64,000 nt of DNA from Ascarosepion bandense (taxonomy: Eukaryota; Mollusca; Cephalopoda; Sepiida; Sepiidae). Positions 1-29,166 of this stretch are shown in pieces (position 1 is the stretch's first letter; every line of letters begins with the position of its first letter). The DNA is taken from contig JBBBDQ010001940.1 of NCBI GenBank assembly GCA_037127315.1, positions 808,501 to 872,500 of the forward strand, written 5' to 3'. The notes below the pieces were generated by a model that was not told the DNA's origin, ran no database searches, and saw only the letters and a list, made by a program, of their open reading frames with translations. The translations under genes were made by a program, and so were the position numbers.

Positions 1-214
1 GCCCTTAATATTGGAGTATTCCTGGGCGTTACTTGTATACAATATAAGGAACTCTACTAAGGCTTGGCAATGATATATAATTATAATTAATCAGTTTTTT
101 GGTCATTATTAAATCAGACCAGTACACAGTTGTATTAAAAAGTGCTCAATACATATATATTGTAGATACTTTGAATATTTTTCAAGTGCAAACAACTGAT
201 TTCCATAACTTAGG

Positions 215-260
215 TTTCAACCTTTTGGTATCTTCAGGCAATTTATAATTGGTTTTCAAA
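215..260. repeat. Left arm of an inverted repeat around Penelope-like copy A
   Basis: The stretch with TTTGGTATCTTCAGGCAATT recurs in reverse complement at about 1744-1790, where the + strand reads AATTGCTTGAAGATACCAAA. The two arms bracket the decayed Penelope-like reverse transcriptase. Penelope-like elements are known to be flanked by direct or inverted terminal repeats, so this is probably part of one. A pure T run of about 30 bases follows at 276-305. Confidence 0.5.
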
Positions 261-272
261 CGTACAACAGGG

Positions 273-310
<38 letters not shown>

Positions 311-399
311 CACATAACTGGAATTTTAAACAACTAAAAACTTCAAAATTAGAGTGGAGTTACTTAAGAATCTTAAATACTTTCATCCAGGTTTGTATG

Positions 400-1690
400 A
401 TCATAAGATGTATTTTTTGGTGTGATTACATCAGGACATTATTTCTGATCTTTCATTTAGTAATTTTTTTGTTCTGGAAACAATATTATGTCTAACTTTT
501 CTTCTTGGCAGTCTTCAGACACCACCACTATTGTAAGGTTTGCCCTTTCTTATTATACTCTATGTTATATCAGGGTTTTTTTCATTTTTTTTTGTTTTCA
601 TTACCACATATGGTTAGCTAGTTTGGTACAATTTTAAGCTTTTCCAGCTTGAATGATTTGTGATTATTATATCTGTTTTTAAAAATACCTTATGTAGATC
701 CCAAATATGTTTTTCTTTGTCCATCTGTATCATGGACTTCTGCTTTGTATACCCCTTTTGTTTTACAAAGTCTGTTAAGTGGGCATTTGTTTTTGTCCCT
801 ACAGTTACAGTCTTTATTAGTGATATTATTTTGCACATTATTTTGTAAGTTTCTGGCATTTTGTTTTTTTTATGTAATTTTCTAAATAACTTGTATTGCT
901 ATAATTTAATTTAATTGAATTTCTATTGAATATTTTATTTAATTCCAAGTTTTTGGGGAAATGTTTATTAATTTTAAAAATATATTTGTCCTATTTTGGA
1001 TTTTACTTAAACTAAAGTTAAACAGTGGGTTGACCCAAATAATGTCTCGATTTCTAGTATTATTTTTCATTTGTTTGTTTAGCTGAAGTTTGTATTTTAA
1101 TTTGCCTTTATGGCCACTTTCATTTAAGGCCCTTTCAAAATCTTTTTTCTTTCGTTGAAAATTGTTTTGTGAGAAGAATTTTTTGATAGTCTGTGTTCTA
1201 TTTCCTGGACAGATGGTTAGATCTAGTGTTTATATACTTTAAAGCTGTATTCGTTTTCATATATGAAGAGAGACTACCAGTTTATAGATTAAATTCTACA
1301 TCTAAATATTGGACAACTTTTTTATTTATTTCAATTTCTATCTCAAAATCAAAGTTTTTGAAGAGTTTGAAAAGCATTTTTATTTTGTCATTTTCTCTTC
1401 TATTGTCCAGCACTATCATTAATCCAACATCTCTGTATAATCCGTGGACTATCTCATTAATTTTATTTAGAATGTATAGTCCTATTAGTTTTGAAATTTC
1501 AGCTCCATCAAACAAACATTGTGGTACATCAAATGTACCTTTTTTTGATTTTTTAATCCATGCTTCACCATTGTGGAATAGTATAGATTTTCAGCAAGGT
1601 AGTATTATATTTACATGTTTGGATAGTATATCTATGAACTGTTTAGCGAAATTTACAACCCTTTTCATATATTGATGCGTAAAAGTTTTT
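400..1690 (-). pseudogene. Penelope-like element copy A: reverse transcriptase plus GIY-YIG endonuclease relic
   Basis: Read on the minus strand, this is a frameshifted Penelope-like (PLE) polyprotein. The 1282-1540 part gives a reverse-transcriptase stretch with FDGAEISKLIGLYILNK and, downstream, YLDVEFNL, both typical of the PLE RT. Around 930-1010 comes the RT-thumb-like KINKHFPKNLELNKIFNRN. About 600-860 gives a CPL-type cysteine region and a GIY-YIG start resembling YLGSTEG. The order RT then endonuclease is the normal PLE order. Many stops and frameshifts show it is dead. The 5' half of the RT is not recognisable. PLEs retrotranspose through this RT and endonuclease, often with telomeric or tandem insertions. 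Family assignment is by motif recognition only. Confidence 0.75.
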
Positions 1691-1743
1691 TATGTTACGT
1701 GCTTGTAAAAATCCCATAAGTCTAAAAATGTTGAAAAATCAGT

Positions 1744-1790
1744 TATTATAAATTGCTTGAAGATACCAAAAGTTTGAAATCTACATTGTG
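1744..1790. repeat. Right arm of the inverted repeat
   Basis: Reverse-complement partner of 215-260 (see that entry). Just beyond it, 1870-1905 has AATGCTCAATACAACAGATA, which resembles AGTGCTCAATACATATATAT at about 141-160. This suggests a short direct-repeat component as well. Confidence 0.45.
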
Positions 1791-2418
1791 GAAATAACAC
1801 GTTTCCAAATTATATATTTCCAGGTGAAGAGAACTAACAAATATAGAATTCTGAGTTCACTGGCACTTACATCTTTAAAAAATGCTCAATACAACAGATA
1901 TTGCAGAGCAGAATATAATTATAGATTTTTATGTGTGTTTAATTTGACTGACCAGAATGAAGTTCAACTTTTAAATTTGAAAATATAGGTTATATATTTG
2001 GGGATATGGGTATTTTTTTTCTTTCAAGCTTAACAGCAAAGTGTCATTTTTTTCAGCTATTGTCTAGACTACTTTTTCTCTATTGCAATGTATCCATTAC
2101 TGCTACAAGGTTATTTTCTTAGATTTCTATGTATCCTGGCCATTTTAAAAAAACAAAAAAAGAAAGAAAACATTTTTTTTATTTTTTGATCTGGCTTAAA
2201 GATATGATTAAACTATTTTTAATTTCGGTTCAGAGATGCATTTTTTTAATCAATTTTTCATAAACTCCTAACTTGCATAAATTTTAATATCTATTAAATT
2301 AATATTATATCATAATACAAAACAAAGTACTGGATATATGTAAGTGAATCAATATTTTTTCATGAAGATTTATTAACCATATTCTAAGGTGAACATTTTG
2401 CAATGTTTACATATGACA

Positions 2419-2950
2419 TTAATTATGTTTATTTAATAGATTTTTATTTTTTTTAAATTTAATAATACATAGTTTTTCATGTAGACATAAGGAGTATTGG
2501 TCATTTAAGGACTTACATATTCTAATTTTTTTTTTTAAGATTTTCCATTTTATTGTAAGAGTTTTATTGGTTTCTTTTAGATACCAAAAATATTTCGATA
2601 GGAATATTTTATTCCGGTACTTATTATTATTAAATGAAAAAGTGTGTTGATAATTTTTTTTTTGACTCAATGAATTCTTAGTACTTCCAATATAAATCTT
2701 TATATTACTAAGTTTTTCCATAGAAGAAATAGTACATTGATAAACAATCGATTCTGTAAGGCACTTATTTTCCAATGGACACTCTATAGGATTTCTACAA
2801 ATACATCTATTATTGCCTAAATTATTGATTTCAATTTTTGGAGGGTTTTTATTTTATTTAGGTTTAAATTTCTATTTAAAATATGTTTTTCATAATTTTT
2901 TTCAGATTATCTGTACAACTATAACATAATTTCAGTGTATTTTTAAACTT
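2419..2950 (-). pseudogene. Penelope-like element copy B: GIY-YIG endonuclease domain
   Basis: An open minus-strand stretch of 118 codons (2419-2775) is a GIY-YIG endonuclease of Penelope-like type. It has IKIYIGSTKNSLS (the YIG motif), then a NKYRNKIFLSKYFW segment and C-terminal LCLHEKLCIIKFKKNK. Upstream on the minus strand (to about 2950, in another frame) sits the usual cysteine linker CICRNPIECPLENKCL. No RT of this copy is left, because a LINE tail starts at 2951. It lies upstream, in minus-strand sense, of copy A, so the two copies are arranged head to tail. The endonuclease is probably non-functional without its RT. Confidence 0.75.
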
Positions 2951-4715
2951 TTTTTTTTTAATAATCATTTCACCCAAAGCAAGGCAGTACTGCCTCAAGT
3001 ATGCAGGGGGTTACATAAGAAATGATTGATGAGAAAGAGGAACGAGTTACAGGAGGTGTCAGAGAATGGATAAGAGAAGGATAAGAACACTGGTGTGAAG
3101 AGAGCTGCATGAGAATAGAGTAGAAAGAGACAAGAACATGATACAAGGGTTGTCAGAGAAAGGATGTGAGTAAAGGAGATAGATGGCAATTGACATTGCA
3201 TTTAAATTCCTGGAGATTATAGCTGTCAGGGAATTCAGCATACAGAAGAGAATTCCACAGGCAGGAAATGTGAGCGAAGAAGCTGTTAGAGTAGAAGTTG
3301 CACTTACACTTAATCAGTTTCACTGTAAAAGAGTGAGACCTAGTCGCTAGTCTAGTAGCTTGACAATTCATGCAGAGGGGGCACCAGGGAGCTAAGCTCA
3401 TCAGAGCAGAAGCTGTGAAAGTATTTGTAGATAATACAGAGGGAAGCCACTAGGCGAGAAGGTGTCTGGAGTTGAGCGACCAGGTTTGGATCAACCACAT
3501 TGCAGATTTTTTATTAGATTTTGTCAAAAACCCCAAGATGAATAGCAGAGGCACTCGACCAGATGTGACAGCAGTATTCAATGCATGGGCGGAGGGTAGA
3601 TTTATATATGTGCAAGATGGATTCAGGCGAGAAAAAACTTCCTGGCCCTACACAGTGAACTGACCTTCCTTGGCAGCAGATTTAGCTACGGATTCAATAT
3701 AGTCATTCCACTTAAGGTTGGCTGAGAGAATTAGGCCGAAGAGGCGCAGTTTTCTTGCTTTCAGTGAAACTAGCATGATCCACACTGATGGCAGGGTAGA
3801 AACAATTGTCTATGGTGGTTAAAGGATAGCAGCTTAATTTTGGAAGCATTAAAATTTATGAGCCATTTCTTACCCCCGTCCACCACAGATTGAAGGTCCT
3901 TTTCAAGATCAGCAAGGTTTGCTTTGTCAGCCTCGGCAAATTTCTTATCAAGGCAGGAGTAAATGGTGGTGTTGTCAGTGTAGATGCTTACTTGGGATCT
4001 GATTACATCAGGGAGATCATTGAAGAAGATCAGAAAAAGCATAGGACATAGAATAGAGCCTTGAGGGACACCCATGTTCGTATGATAGTACCTGGAAGCA
4101 TGCCCATTCAATACTATCTTCATACATGATTTGAAAGGAATGACTGGATTAGGTCAAACAAGTGTCCAGTTATACTACTGCTCTGTAGTTTGCATAGAAG
4201 GCCAGCATGGACTGTCAAATGCTTTGGAGATATCTAGTGCAACAACTCAAGCTTTGCCATTATTCTCAAGAGCCTGGTATATATACTCTGTGATGGTCGT
4301 TAGCATACCAGCAGTAGACCTGAAGTGGAAACTATACTGTTTATCAAAGAAGAGGCCGTGGGCTGTGAGATATTGAACCACTTCAGTATTGATAATAGCC
4401 TTGAGCACTTTGCCAAAAATTGGTAGGAGGCTGATAAGACGATAATTTGTGGGGTCTGATGGTTCTCCAAAGTTCTTAAATACAGAACCACAAAGGATTG
4501 TTTTTAGCAGGAAAGAAAGCAAAAAGCAGAGAGGCAGTAGTTGTAGAGTTTGAAGAGGACAGAGGAGAGCTCAGGGGCACATTTCCCCTCGCCTTACGGG
4601 AGTCAAGTTTTGAAATTATGTTAGAGACCAGCAAGTGGGTAATGTACACGTCACTCAGTTGAGCCTCAGTTCTAGGTGGCAAATCAGGTGCAGATACCCA
4701 ATACAAATCAAATGC
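2951..4715 (-). mobile_element. CR1/Jockey-type LINE, 5'-truncated and decayed
   Basis: This is the same LINE family as the copy at 59.2-61.7 kb. On the minus strand, from 4715 downward, it gives PPRTEAQLSDVYITHLLVS, then NYRLISLLPIFGKV, MKIVLNGHASRYYHTN, the RT motif GVPQGSILCPMLFLIFF, and YTDN in place of the catalytic YADD. It ends in the family 3' tail (…CCTTGCTTTGGGTGAAATGATT) and a run of A (T run at 2951-2960 on the + strand). Stops, frameshifts and the altered YADD show that it is inactive. It abuts Penelope-like copy B on one side and an inverted Penelope-like fragment on the other. Confidence 0.85.
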
Positions 4716-4726
4716 TGAGTAAAAAC

Positions 4727-4905
4727 ACTAGTAATACAAAGATTTAAATTGGAAGTACTAAAAATTTGTTGAAGCAAAGAATTTATCAACAGACTTCTTC
4801 ATTTAATAAATAACAGAATAGAACATCCCTATAGAAATATTTTTGGTACCAAAAAGAAACCAATAAAACTCCCACAATCAAATGGAAAATCTAAAAAAAA
4901 AATAA
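4727..4905 (+). pseudogene. Penelope-like GIY-YIG fragment, inverted relative to copy B
   Basis: Translating the + strand gives IGSTKNLLKQRIYQQ, followed by KYFWYQKETNKTPTIKWK, nearly the same as the endonuclease of copy B on the opposite strand. The fragment stops at an A-rich run (about 4890-4965). Stops inside and the lack of an RT mark it as a relic. Together with copy B it forms an inverted pair around the LINE at 2951-4715. Confidence 0.7.
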
Positions 4906-5384
4906 AAAATTAAAAAAAATAAAAATAAATAAATAAATAAAAAATTTAAAAAAATAGAATAGTTTACTCTGAGTTTGTTTTCTATGCAAACACCTAGAGG
5001 TTTAATGGCATTTTCTTTTAAATTATATAATGAGGTTGAAGAACACAGTTGTATGCTGAATTACTTGAGTATGAACAAAGTTTGATGCTAATTTATTTTG
5101 TTTTAATGCCAAAGGAGGTAGTGTACTTTGGCATATAAGCTTTCAATAGTGGGTATACTGTGGGCTCCTAGAATTATTGTTGGTTGGTTGTTTTGTTTTA
5201 TGGCATATCAACCTCGGCGGGTCATTTATTGCCAACTAAATTTTATTTATTTATTGCTGGTAATACCTTTTTCTTTCAACAATTTATTGTTGTTTTTTTA
5301 TATAAGTTTTGTGTCTAGTAATACTTTTTCTTTTCGAGCATCAAGATTCATTGGGATTTGTTTTTAAGGGCAGGGTCCCCAAGT
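4906..5384. other. A-rich run and unassigned sequence
   Basis: It starts with about 60 bases of AAAT-type low-complexity sequence. I see no coding similarity or RNA gene in the rest. Confidence 0.5.
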
Positions 5385-5675
5385 TCTACCTGTTATTTAA
5401 CCCATAACTGGAGAGAAGGGACGGATTAATACCTTTTCCAAGGGTACCAGTGCTTAAGTGAATGCAGGGTATTCAACTGGAATTCGAACTTGGCTCACCA
5501 ATTTCTCTTTCCGAACCGATATCCACTGCACCACAACGCACATCCATCACTAAACGCTCACAGCACCTTTTATTCTCAAGCAGTCACCCATCTAAGTACT
5601 GACCAGGCTCAACATTGCTTAACTTCGGTGATCGAGCAAGAACCGGTGTATTCAACGTGATATGGCCGTAAGCCC
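5385..5675 (-). repeat. Composite SINE: 5S rRNA-derived head plus tRNA-like domain and body
   Basis: Read on the minus strand, 5675 to 5558 is a diverged 5S rRNA: TACGGCCATATCACGTTGAA, then GATCACCGAAGTTAAGCAA, then GGTCAGTACTTAGATGGGTG. It is followed at about 5545-5480 by a tRNA-like region with a box A-like GGTGCAGTGGATATCGG and a box B-like GTTCGAATTCC. A family body ends near TTAACCCATAACTGGAG (minus sense). Related copies occur at 12.2, 22.6, 34.4, 45.8 and 53.0 kb. Two kinds of internal RNA polymerase III promoter are therefore stacked in one element. It is a retrotransposon, not a functional 5S gene. Confidence 0.8.
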
Positions 5676-5689
5676 CTTCTAGAATGAGT

Positions 5690-6665
5690 TGCAGATCCTG
5701 GTAATGGATGGTATTAGGTTCTTTCACGTATGATTTTCTTGATGCACCAAAGAAAGCATACATATTCTAATTTGGATCTAACTAATGCTCAATAAAGTTT
5801 TAGTATCATCTGTCAGTCAGTTCCTTAATCTTTGTGAGAGATAACTCTTTAGGAGTTGTATTGCTTTACTGCATTTCTCACAAAGGTGTTTTATATGTGG
5901 TATGAAGGATAATTTTTTGCCAAAGATTATTCCTAGGTATTTGTATTGATCTATGATATGCACTTCTGTACCACCAAGTCATAATTCAGGATTATGGTGG
6001 AGCTTTCTAAAGTGGTAAAAAAAGAGTTTTATTAGTCTGGAAAATCTGAATTTTCTATAACCTACTAATTTACTTTATTGACACACTGTTGGAGTTGCCA
6101 TTCAATTGTATTGATTTTTTGATCTGTAATAGAGAAAGTCATCTACATACAATGAACAGTCAACTCCAGGGTTCAAGCATTTAATAATGCCATTTATTTT
6201 GACATTGAAGAGCGTTACAAATAATATACTTCTTTGAAGGACACTAATGTCTTGTTTATATAGGTCTGAGAGTGTGGTACCAACATGAACATTATAGGTT
6301 TGTTTTGTCAGGAAGTTATTGATAACAATTGGTGATCTTTTAAGACCCATTTCATTAAAGTCTTTCATAATATATCTACATGAAGTATCACAAGCTTTTT
6401 CTAAGTCAAAGAAAACGGTTGTTAAATGTTCCTTTTTAATGAAAAATGAAAGAATTTCTAATAAAAGACTCCAGTCAAACCAGGTGATTGATTGTGCTCA
6501 TGTTCTTTCTGAAGCCAGATTGGGAATTCGTAATTTATTATTAACTTAAAAAAAAAAAAGAAGCCTATTATTAATTCTTTTAAGCATTTTGCATAAACGA
6601 ATATAAGTTTTAATTTTTGATAATACATTTTAGTTACAATCTGATTGACTCTTGCCACTGCCTTC
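5690..6665 (-). mobile_element. Second LINE relic (I/Jockey-like reverse transcriptase fragment)
   Basis: On the minus strand a reverse transcriptase can be followed through several frames. It includes a fingers/palm part near 6520 (NYEFPIWLQK), motif B-like sequence at about 6230, GVDCSLYVDDFLYYRSKN with the catalytic YVDD at about 6125-6165, and a distal part near 5900-5960 (DQYKYLGIIFGKKLS). The pattern fits an I/Jockey-group LINE and differs from the GVPQGS/YADD family elsewhere in the window. Both ends are missing and there are frameshifts. Confidence 0.75.
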
Positions 6666-25118
<18,453 letters not shown>

Positions 25119-25360
25119 GGCTCCGAATTTCACTGTCAATGCCTACAGATGGTTAATAATTCGTATTAAGTTGATATTAAAGGTGTGAGTCCATCGACAT
25201 GTTAACGCAACAAGTTTGGCTAAACCCGAACAAGAAGAAGTTAGTGGCGGAATTTTAGGTTTGCATACAGCGCCATCTGGGCACGCCGGAAGTTGAAGGG
25301 AGCAGCCATTAACACGCAACGATACACACAAATGTAAACATGGCGCAGGGAGCAATTATT
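25119..25360 (-). promoter_or_regulatory. KAT7: KAT7 5' UTR/promoter region with ETS-like and YY1-like sites
   Basis: The DNA upstream of the KAT7 start codon is the least AT-rich of this part of the window. It contains CCGGAAGT (25286-25293), the core ETS/GABP site, and on the minus strand CAGATGGCGCTG (25268-25279), close to the YY1 motif. No TATA box is evident. Such sites are typical of housekeeping promoters. The transcription start is inferred to lie within or near this stretch. Confidence 0.5.
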
Positions 25361-27058
25361 GTCATTGTTGCCAAAACTCCGCTTTTTAAAAAGTTTCTGT
25401 CATAATACTTTTTCTACTGATGAACAGAAATCAGAAAATTTAAGTTACACTATAATTATTTTTATTTATCTAATCTCATATAATAAAAGATTTTGTTCAT
25501 ATGAACTTCATTATTTCAATAAACTTGTTAAATTTATTTATTTTATTTGTTGCCTACAAACGTAAAAACAAGGACAGTAAAAAACTTAAAAAAAACTGAA
25601 TGTGTTTCATATCATCTGCATAAATATTCCAAAAGAAACCAAATCTAATTTACGAATTTTAGAAAAATTGCCTAAATAAATATAACTTTAACAAAATAAA
25701 TAGCACCTTTGCATTTTGTTTTTACTAAAATACGATTTTAGATTTGTAAACAAAACATTAAAAATGAACTTCACGTGCTTAGCTTAAGTTAAAAATAAAA
25801 AATAAAACAAAAGAAAAACGGTTGTTATTTTTGAAAATATAATAATTTCCTGTTTCTATTTTGTATTAAAATTTTGTAAGTTTGCTCAAGAAACTTTAAT
25901 GTTAAACATTTGATGATGAGCGTATTAACAACGGAAAAGCAACTTTTTCTTTTTGCATTTTTGGCCCTTCAGTCTTCAATCTTCATTCATTGCCATTTTA
26001 AGCTGTTCAGACATTGAACTTCTGAACATTTCATTATTATTCACAAACTAAAATGTAAATAATTTGTATTGTATTTTGCTGTTAAAACAATCTCTAGCTA
26101 GAGAAAATAGCGTAATAAAATAAATACATTAATCTAAGTGTAACAAGTTTGTTTTTTTATTTATTTTTTTTACAAACCGAAGTTAGTGAATATTTTTCAT
26201 ATAAAAAATAATAAAAACATCACTTCTTTGTAAAAAAAGAAGATACTTCTTTTAACTCTCAAGTTTTGTCAATGGACATTTTTCTAGTGTGATTTCTTGT
26301 TGAATTTTGATATTTTTATCGCCTTTTTTTATTCATTAACATTTTTCTACCTTTTTTTATAGTCTAAGTCACTTAGACTATTAAAAAAAGGTAGAAAAAA
26401 GTGTCAATGATTAAATAATTTAAATAAAAAGAAAAGAGAGGTCATAATGTTTTATTTTTGTTTTCATTTATGTTGTAACTTACAACATAAAAATAAAATG
26501 TATCAATCAATAATTGGCCATGGTTAGCTGGTGTAATTGGCTGAAATTAACAGAACTTCATTGAACTTCCTTTCTAAAATAAATAAAAATAAAGAGCGAA
26601 TGTTTTCTCGTAACAATCTCATAGTCTTTTTATAATAAAAATAATTAAAGGTTTTTATTTAATTATTCTTATTTATTTATGTTTATTTGTTTATTTAATT
26701 TTTTTCTTTTTTTTTTAATATTAATAATGTTAATAATAATCTTAGTGATTTTAACGATATTTTAAAAGTAAAAAAAAGTGTGGATATCGGAATCGAGATG
26801 AAACACAAACAAAAATCTAACATACTCTTTTCAACACATCACACATAAAAATAAAACAAATCGTAAACAATGTCTAGTTTTGAGTTGACACAAAGTTACA
26901 AGTGAGGGCACTGAGTAAAGATCGAACTCACTTAGTCTTTGTTGATTAATCAATAAATCAAAGGTACGTGAAAACATGTTTCTGATCTGATTTAAAAGGA
27001 AGAAACTTAGTGAGAATCTTCACTTCAACCGGGAAGCAGACGTCCCCACTAGTCGCCA
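25361..27058. other. Non-coding AT-rich DNA with a long hairpin
   Basis: No coding similarity. It contains the inverted repeat at 26336-26408 and a smaller one centred near 26480 (ATGTTGTAAC/TTACAACAT). Confidence 0.5.
26336..26408. repeat. Long imperfect hairpin (about 30-bp arms)
   Basis: TTTTTCTACCTTTTTTTATA on the left pairs with TATTAAAAAAAGGTAGAAAA on the right. The centre is AGTCTAAGT-C-ACTTAGACT. Arms show one small bulge and a few mismatches. It could be a tiny foldback element. Confidence 0.75.
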
Positions 27059-27835
27059 TGTAACAGACAATCGCACGATTGCCCACTTCATTCATCTTGC
27101 AGCGCAAAGGGGAGATGGTTAATGTTTTTTTTTAATCGGCCTTGTGTCATACATAACCGAACTCCCTACAACTTACATGTTTTTATCCAGAATTATCAGA
27201 AGGTTGTCAGCAGGTTGGAGATTGGAATGTATGGATTTCTGGAAAAATAAAAGTGTACCTTTTGCATGTTTGAATAGAAATTTATTGATAAAAAAGAATA
27301 ACATGAATTGGTAGAATATAAAAGTTCATGAGAAATAAGTAATGGGTTAAAGGTATCAACAGTTCAGAGTAACTTGTTGGAAAGAGTTTATGTGTACGTA
27401 GGCAGGAATGTATGTATGTATGTATGAGTGTTTGTTGTTGGGTAGGAGTGTTTTTGAAGGATTTGCTCAGTCTTAAAGGGTTCTGTGCATTTATCAAGTA
27501 GACAGGTGAACAATGAAGAAGAAGGAGGTGAGAGAGAAAGAGAGAGGCAATAATAATAACAATCGCTTGGCATTTGTCAAGGGTACGTGCTAATTGCTCG
27601 TCATCTTATCTCTCTGCAGTGATGCTTGTCCTTGCTCGTCTTTTATTTCGTTTGGGAATTCACTCACAGATGTGATTCTGGCCTTTCCATTGAACAACAA
27701 ACATTTCGCATTGAGATGTGAAATTTTGCAAGTTTTGTGTGTGTTAAGCAAAGTTTGTAAATTCAAGAAAATTCATTTATTTCTAACAATGAGTCAGATT
27801 TGAATTTTTAAATCTAGAATTTGTTTTGTTCACTA
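27059..27835 (-). mobile_element. Gypsy-like LTR, minus orientation
   Basis: Read on the minus strand this starts TGTAGTGAACAAAAC and ends …GATTGTCTGTTACA. It is followed by TGGCGACTAGTGGGGACG, a primer-binding-site-like sequence of the TGGCGAC/TGGTGAC type common in Ty3/gypsy elements. Its 3' part (CCTTCTGATAATTCTGGATA, GTAGGGAGTTCGGTTATGTA, GACACAAGGCC) matches the LTRs at 28.3-29.2 and 40.1-41.0 kb. A CAATAAATTTCTATT polyadenylation-type signal is near 27270-27285. The start coordinate is approximate. Confidence 0.65.
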
Positions 27836-28299
27836 CAAATTTACTTTCCAACTGTCTTTCAATCACTTACTCCAATTTAAACTCATTCACACAATTACTG
27901 ATTCACTCACTCAGTATTAACCTGAGGTGAGAATTTGAACATCAACCGAGTGCCACAGAAATCCACGCAACTACAAACTGTTGAACTTTGCCTAGTTAAA
28001 TAACTTTTAACATACATACCAAAATTGCAACACACTCACTCACTCATACAAATAATATATTCACTTACTCAATTATATTAGTTTACTCAAAGGCGCAATC
28101 CTTCAACATTTTCTGCACACACCTTTGAACTCACTTTCAAGCAACCTTTTTCGACAAATTGTTTTGTGTACTTGCTTTTTTATTGAACATAAAAAAAAGA
28201 GGGAGAATTTATTATTACATTGATTCTTGAACAATTCATTTTAAAGTCACAATTACTTTCTCTACTCACTCTCAACACATAATTTCAACTTCATATTTT

Positions 28300-29166
28300 G
28301 TACATGTTATAAAAAGATTGTGTTGAATACAGAAATAATGTAACTCTATTCTCATCACTTCTTTTTGCAAACTTAGCAATCCTGTTTGAAATTTAATTTT
28401 GACAAATAGGAAAAAGGATTGACCCTATACTGAAAGAGAAAGACAAAGCCAAAATTTGCAATCTTATGTTAAATTAATTTTCTAACCAATGAAGGGAAGT
28501 GATTAGCAAAATTGAGAGAAAAGTTAACAAGCCCATATGAAAAAGTAAATTTCTATAAAAGAAAGAAAGTTGAATCATTCAGTCAGATGAAAGTAGAAAT
28601 TAGAGACATCACCGTCAGGAAGTAACAAAAGAAATTTTAATCTGCCAACCCGGACGTAAAGTCCTGTCACACATTCGTTCTCGTTCTCTTTTTCATGTGC
28701 TATTTTCCTTTACCTCTTCTTTCTCACCATTCTCATTGTCAACAAAGAAGAAGACGACAACAACAAGATACTTCAACTGACTCTTAAAAATTAACATCAA
28801 GATAAGTACAATTTTCCTTTATTGCTTTAACTTCCTTTTCACTTTCTTGCCAGCTAAAAAAAGGAAAGCAGCACAGACTTTATTACAAACCTGTTAATTC
28901 TGCTTACACTCATTCTGCTACTTACAACTACAAACACTTGATTCCTTTAACTTACTACATTTCCTCATTGAACATTTAAATCCTACAAATTGTTGTTATT
29001 CTGTCCCGTTAATAAAATTCTACTTAAACAACATACAAACAAAATATTTTTATTCTTCCAACCTTTCAACCTTCTGATGATACTAATAAATCTTAAGTTG
29101 TAAGCAGTTTGGTTATGTTTGACACAAGGTCAATTTAATAAACATTCAACCAGCTCTCTACGTTAC
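28300..29166 (+). mobile_element. Gypsy-like LTR, plus orientation
   Basis: It shares a region of about 380 bases with 30330-30780 (TTTTGACAAATAGGAAAAAG, GAGAAAAGTTAACAAG, CTTATGTTAAATTAA, CAAAGAAGAAGACGACAACA). Its 3' part resembles the LTR at 40127-41039. A TATA-like CTATAAAAGAAAG lies at about 28555. The LTR ends …CTCTCTACGTTAC and is followed by TGGTGAACCTCGAC as primer-site-like sequence. The left boundary is uncertain. With 27059-27835 it forms a head-to-head inverted pair. Confidence 0.65.

Noticed and set aside
5558..5675. A functional 5S rRNA gene
   Set aside because: The 5S-like stretch has several changes in its internal promoter half and continues without a T-run terminator into a SINE body that recurs elsewhere.
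25340..25405. A 21-codon open frame beginning ATGGCG upstream of KAT7 on the plus strand
   Set aside because: Too short to support, no downstream exon found; the ATGGCG is better explained as part of a YY1-like promoter motif.
27390..27430. CRISPR-like or other regular arrays in the window
   Set aside because: The short repeats here (GTAT)n, (TA)n and the unit arrays have no spacer pattern, and the DNA is eukaryotic.
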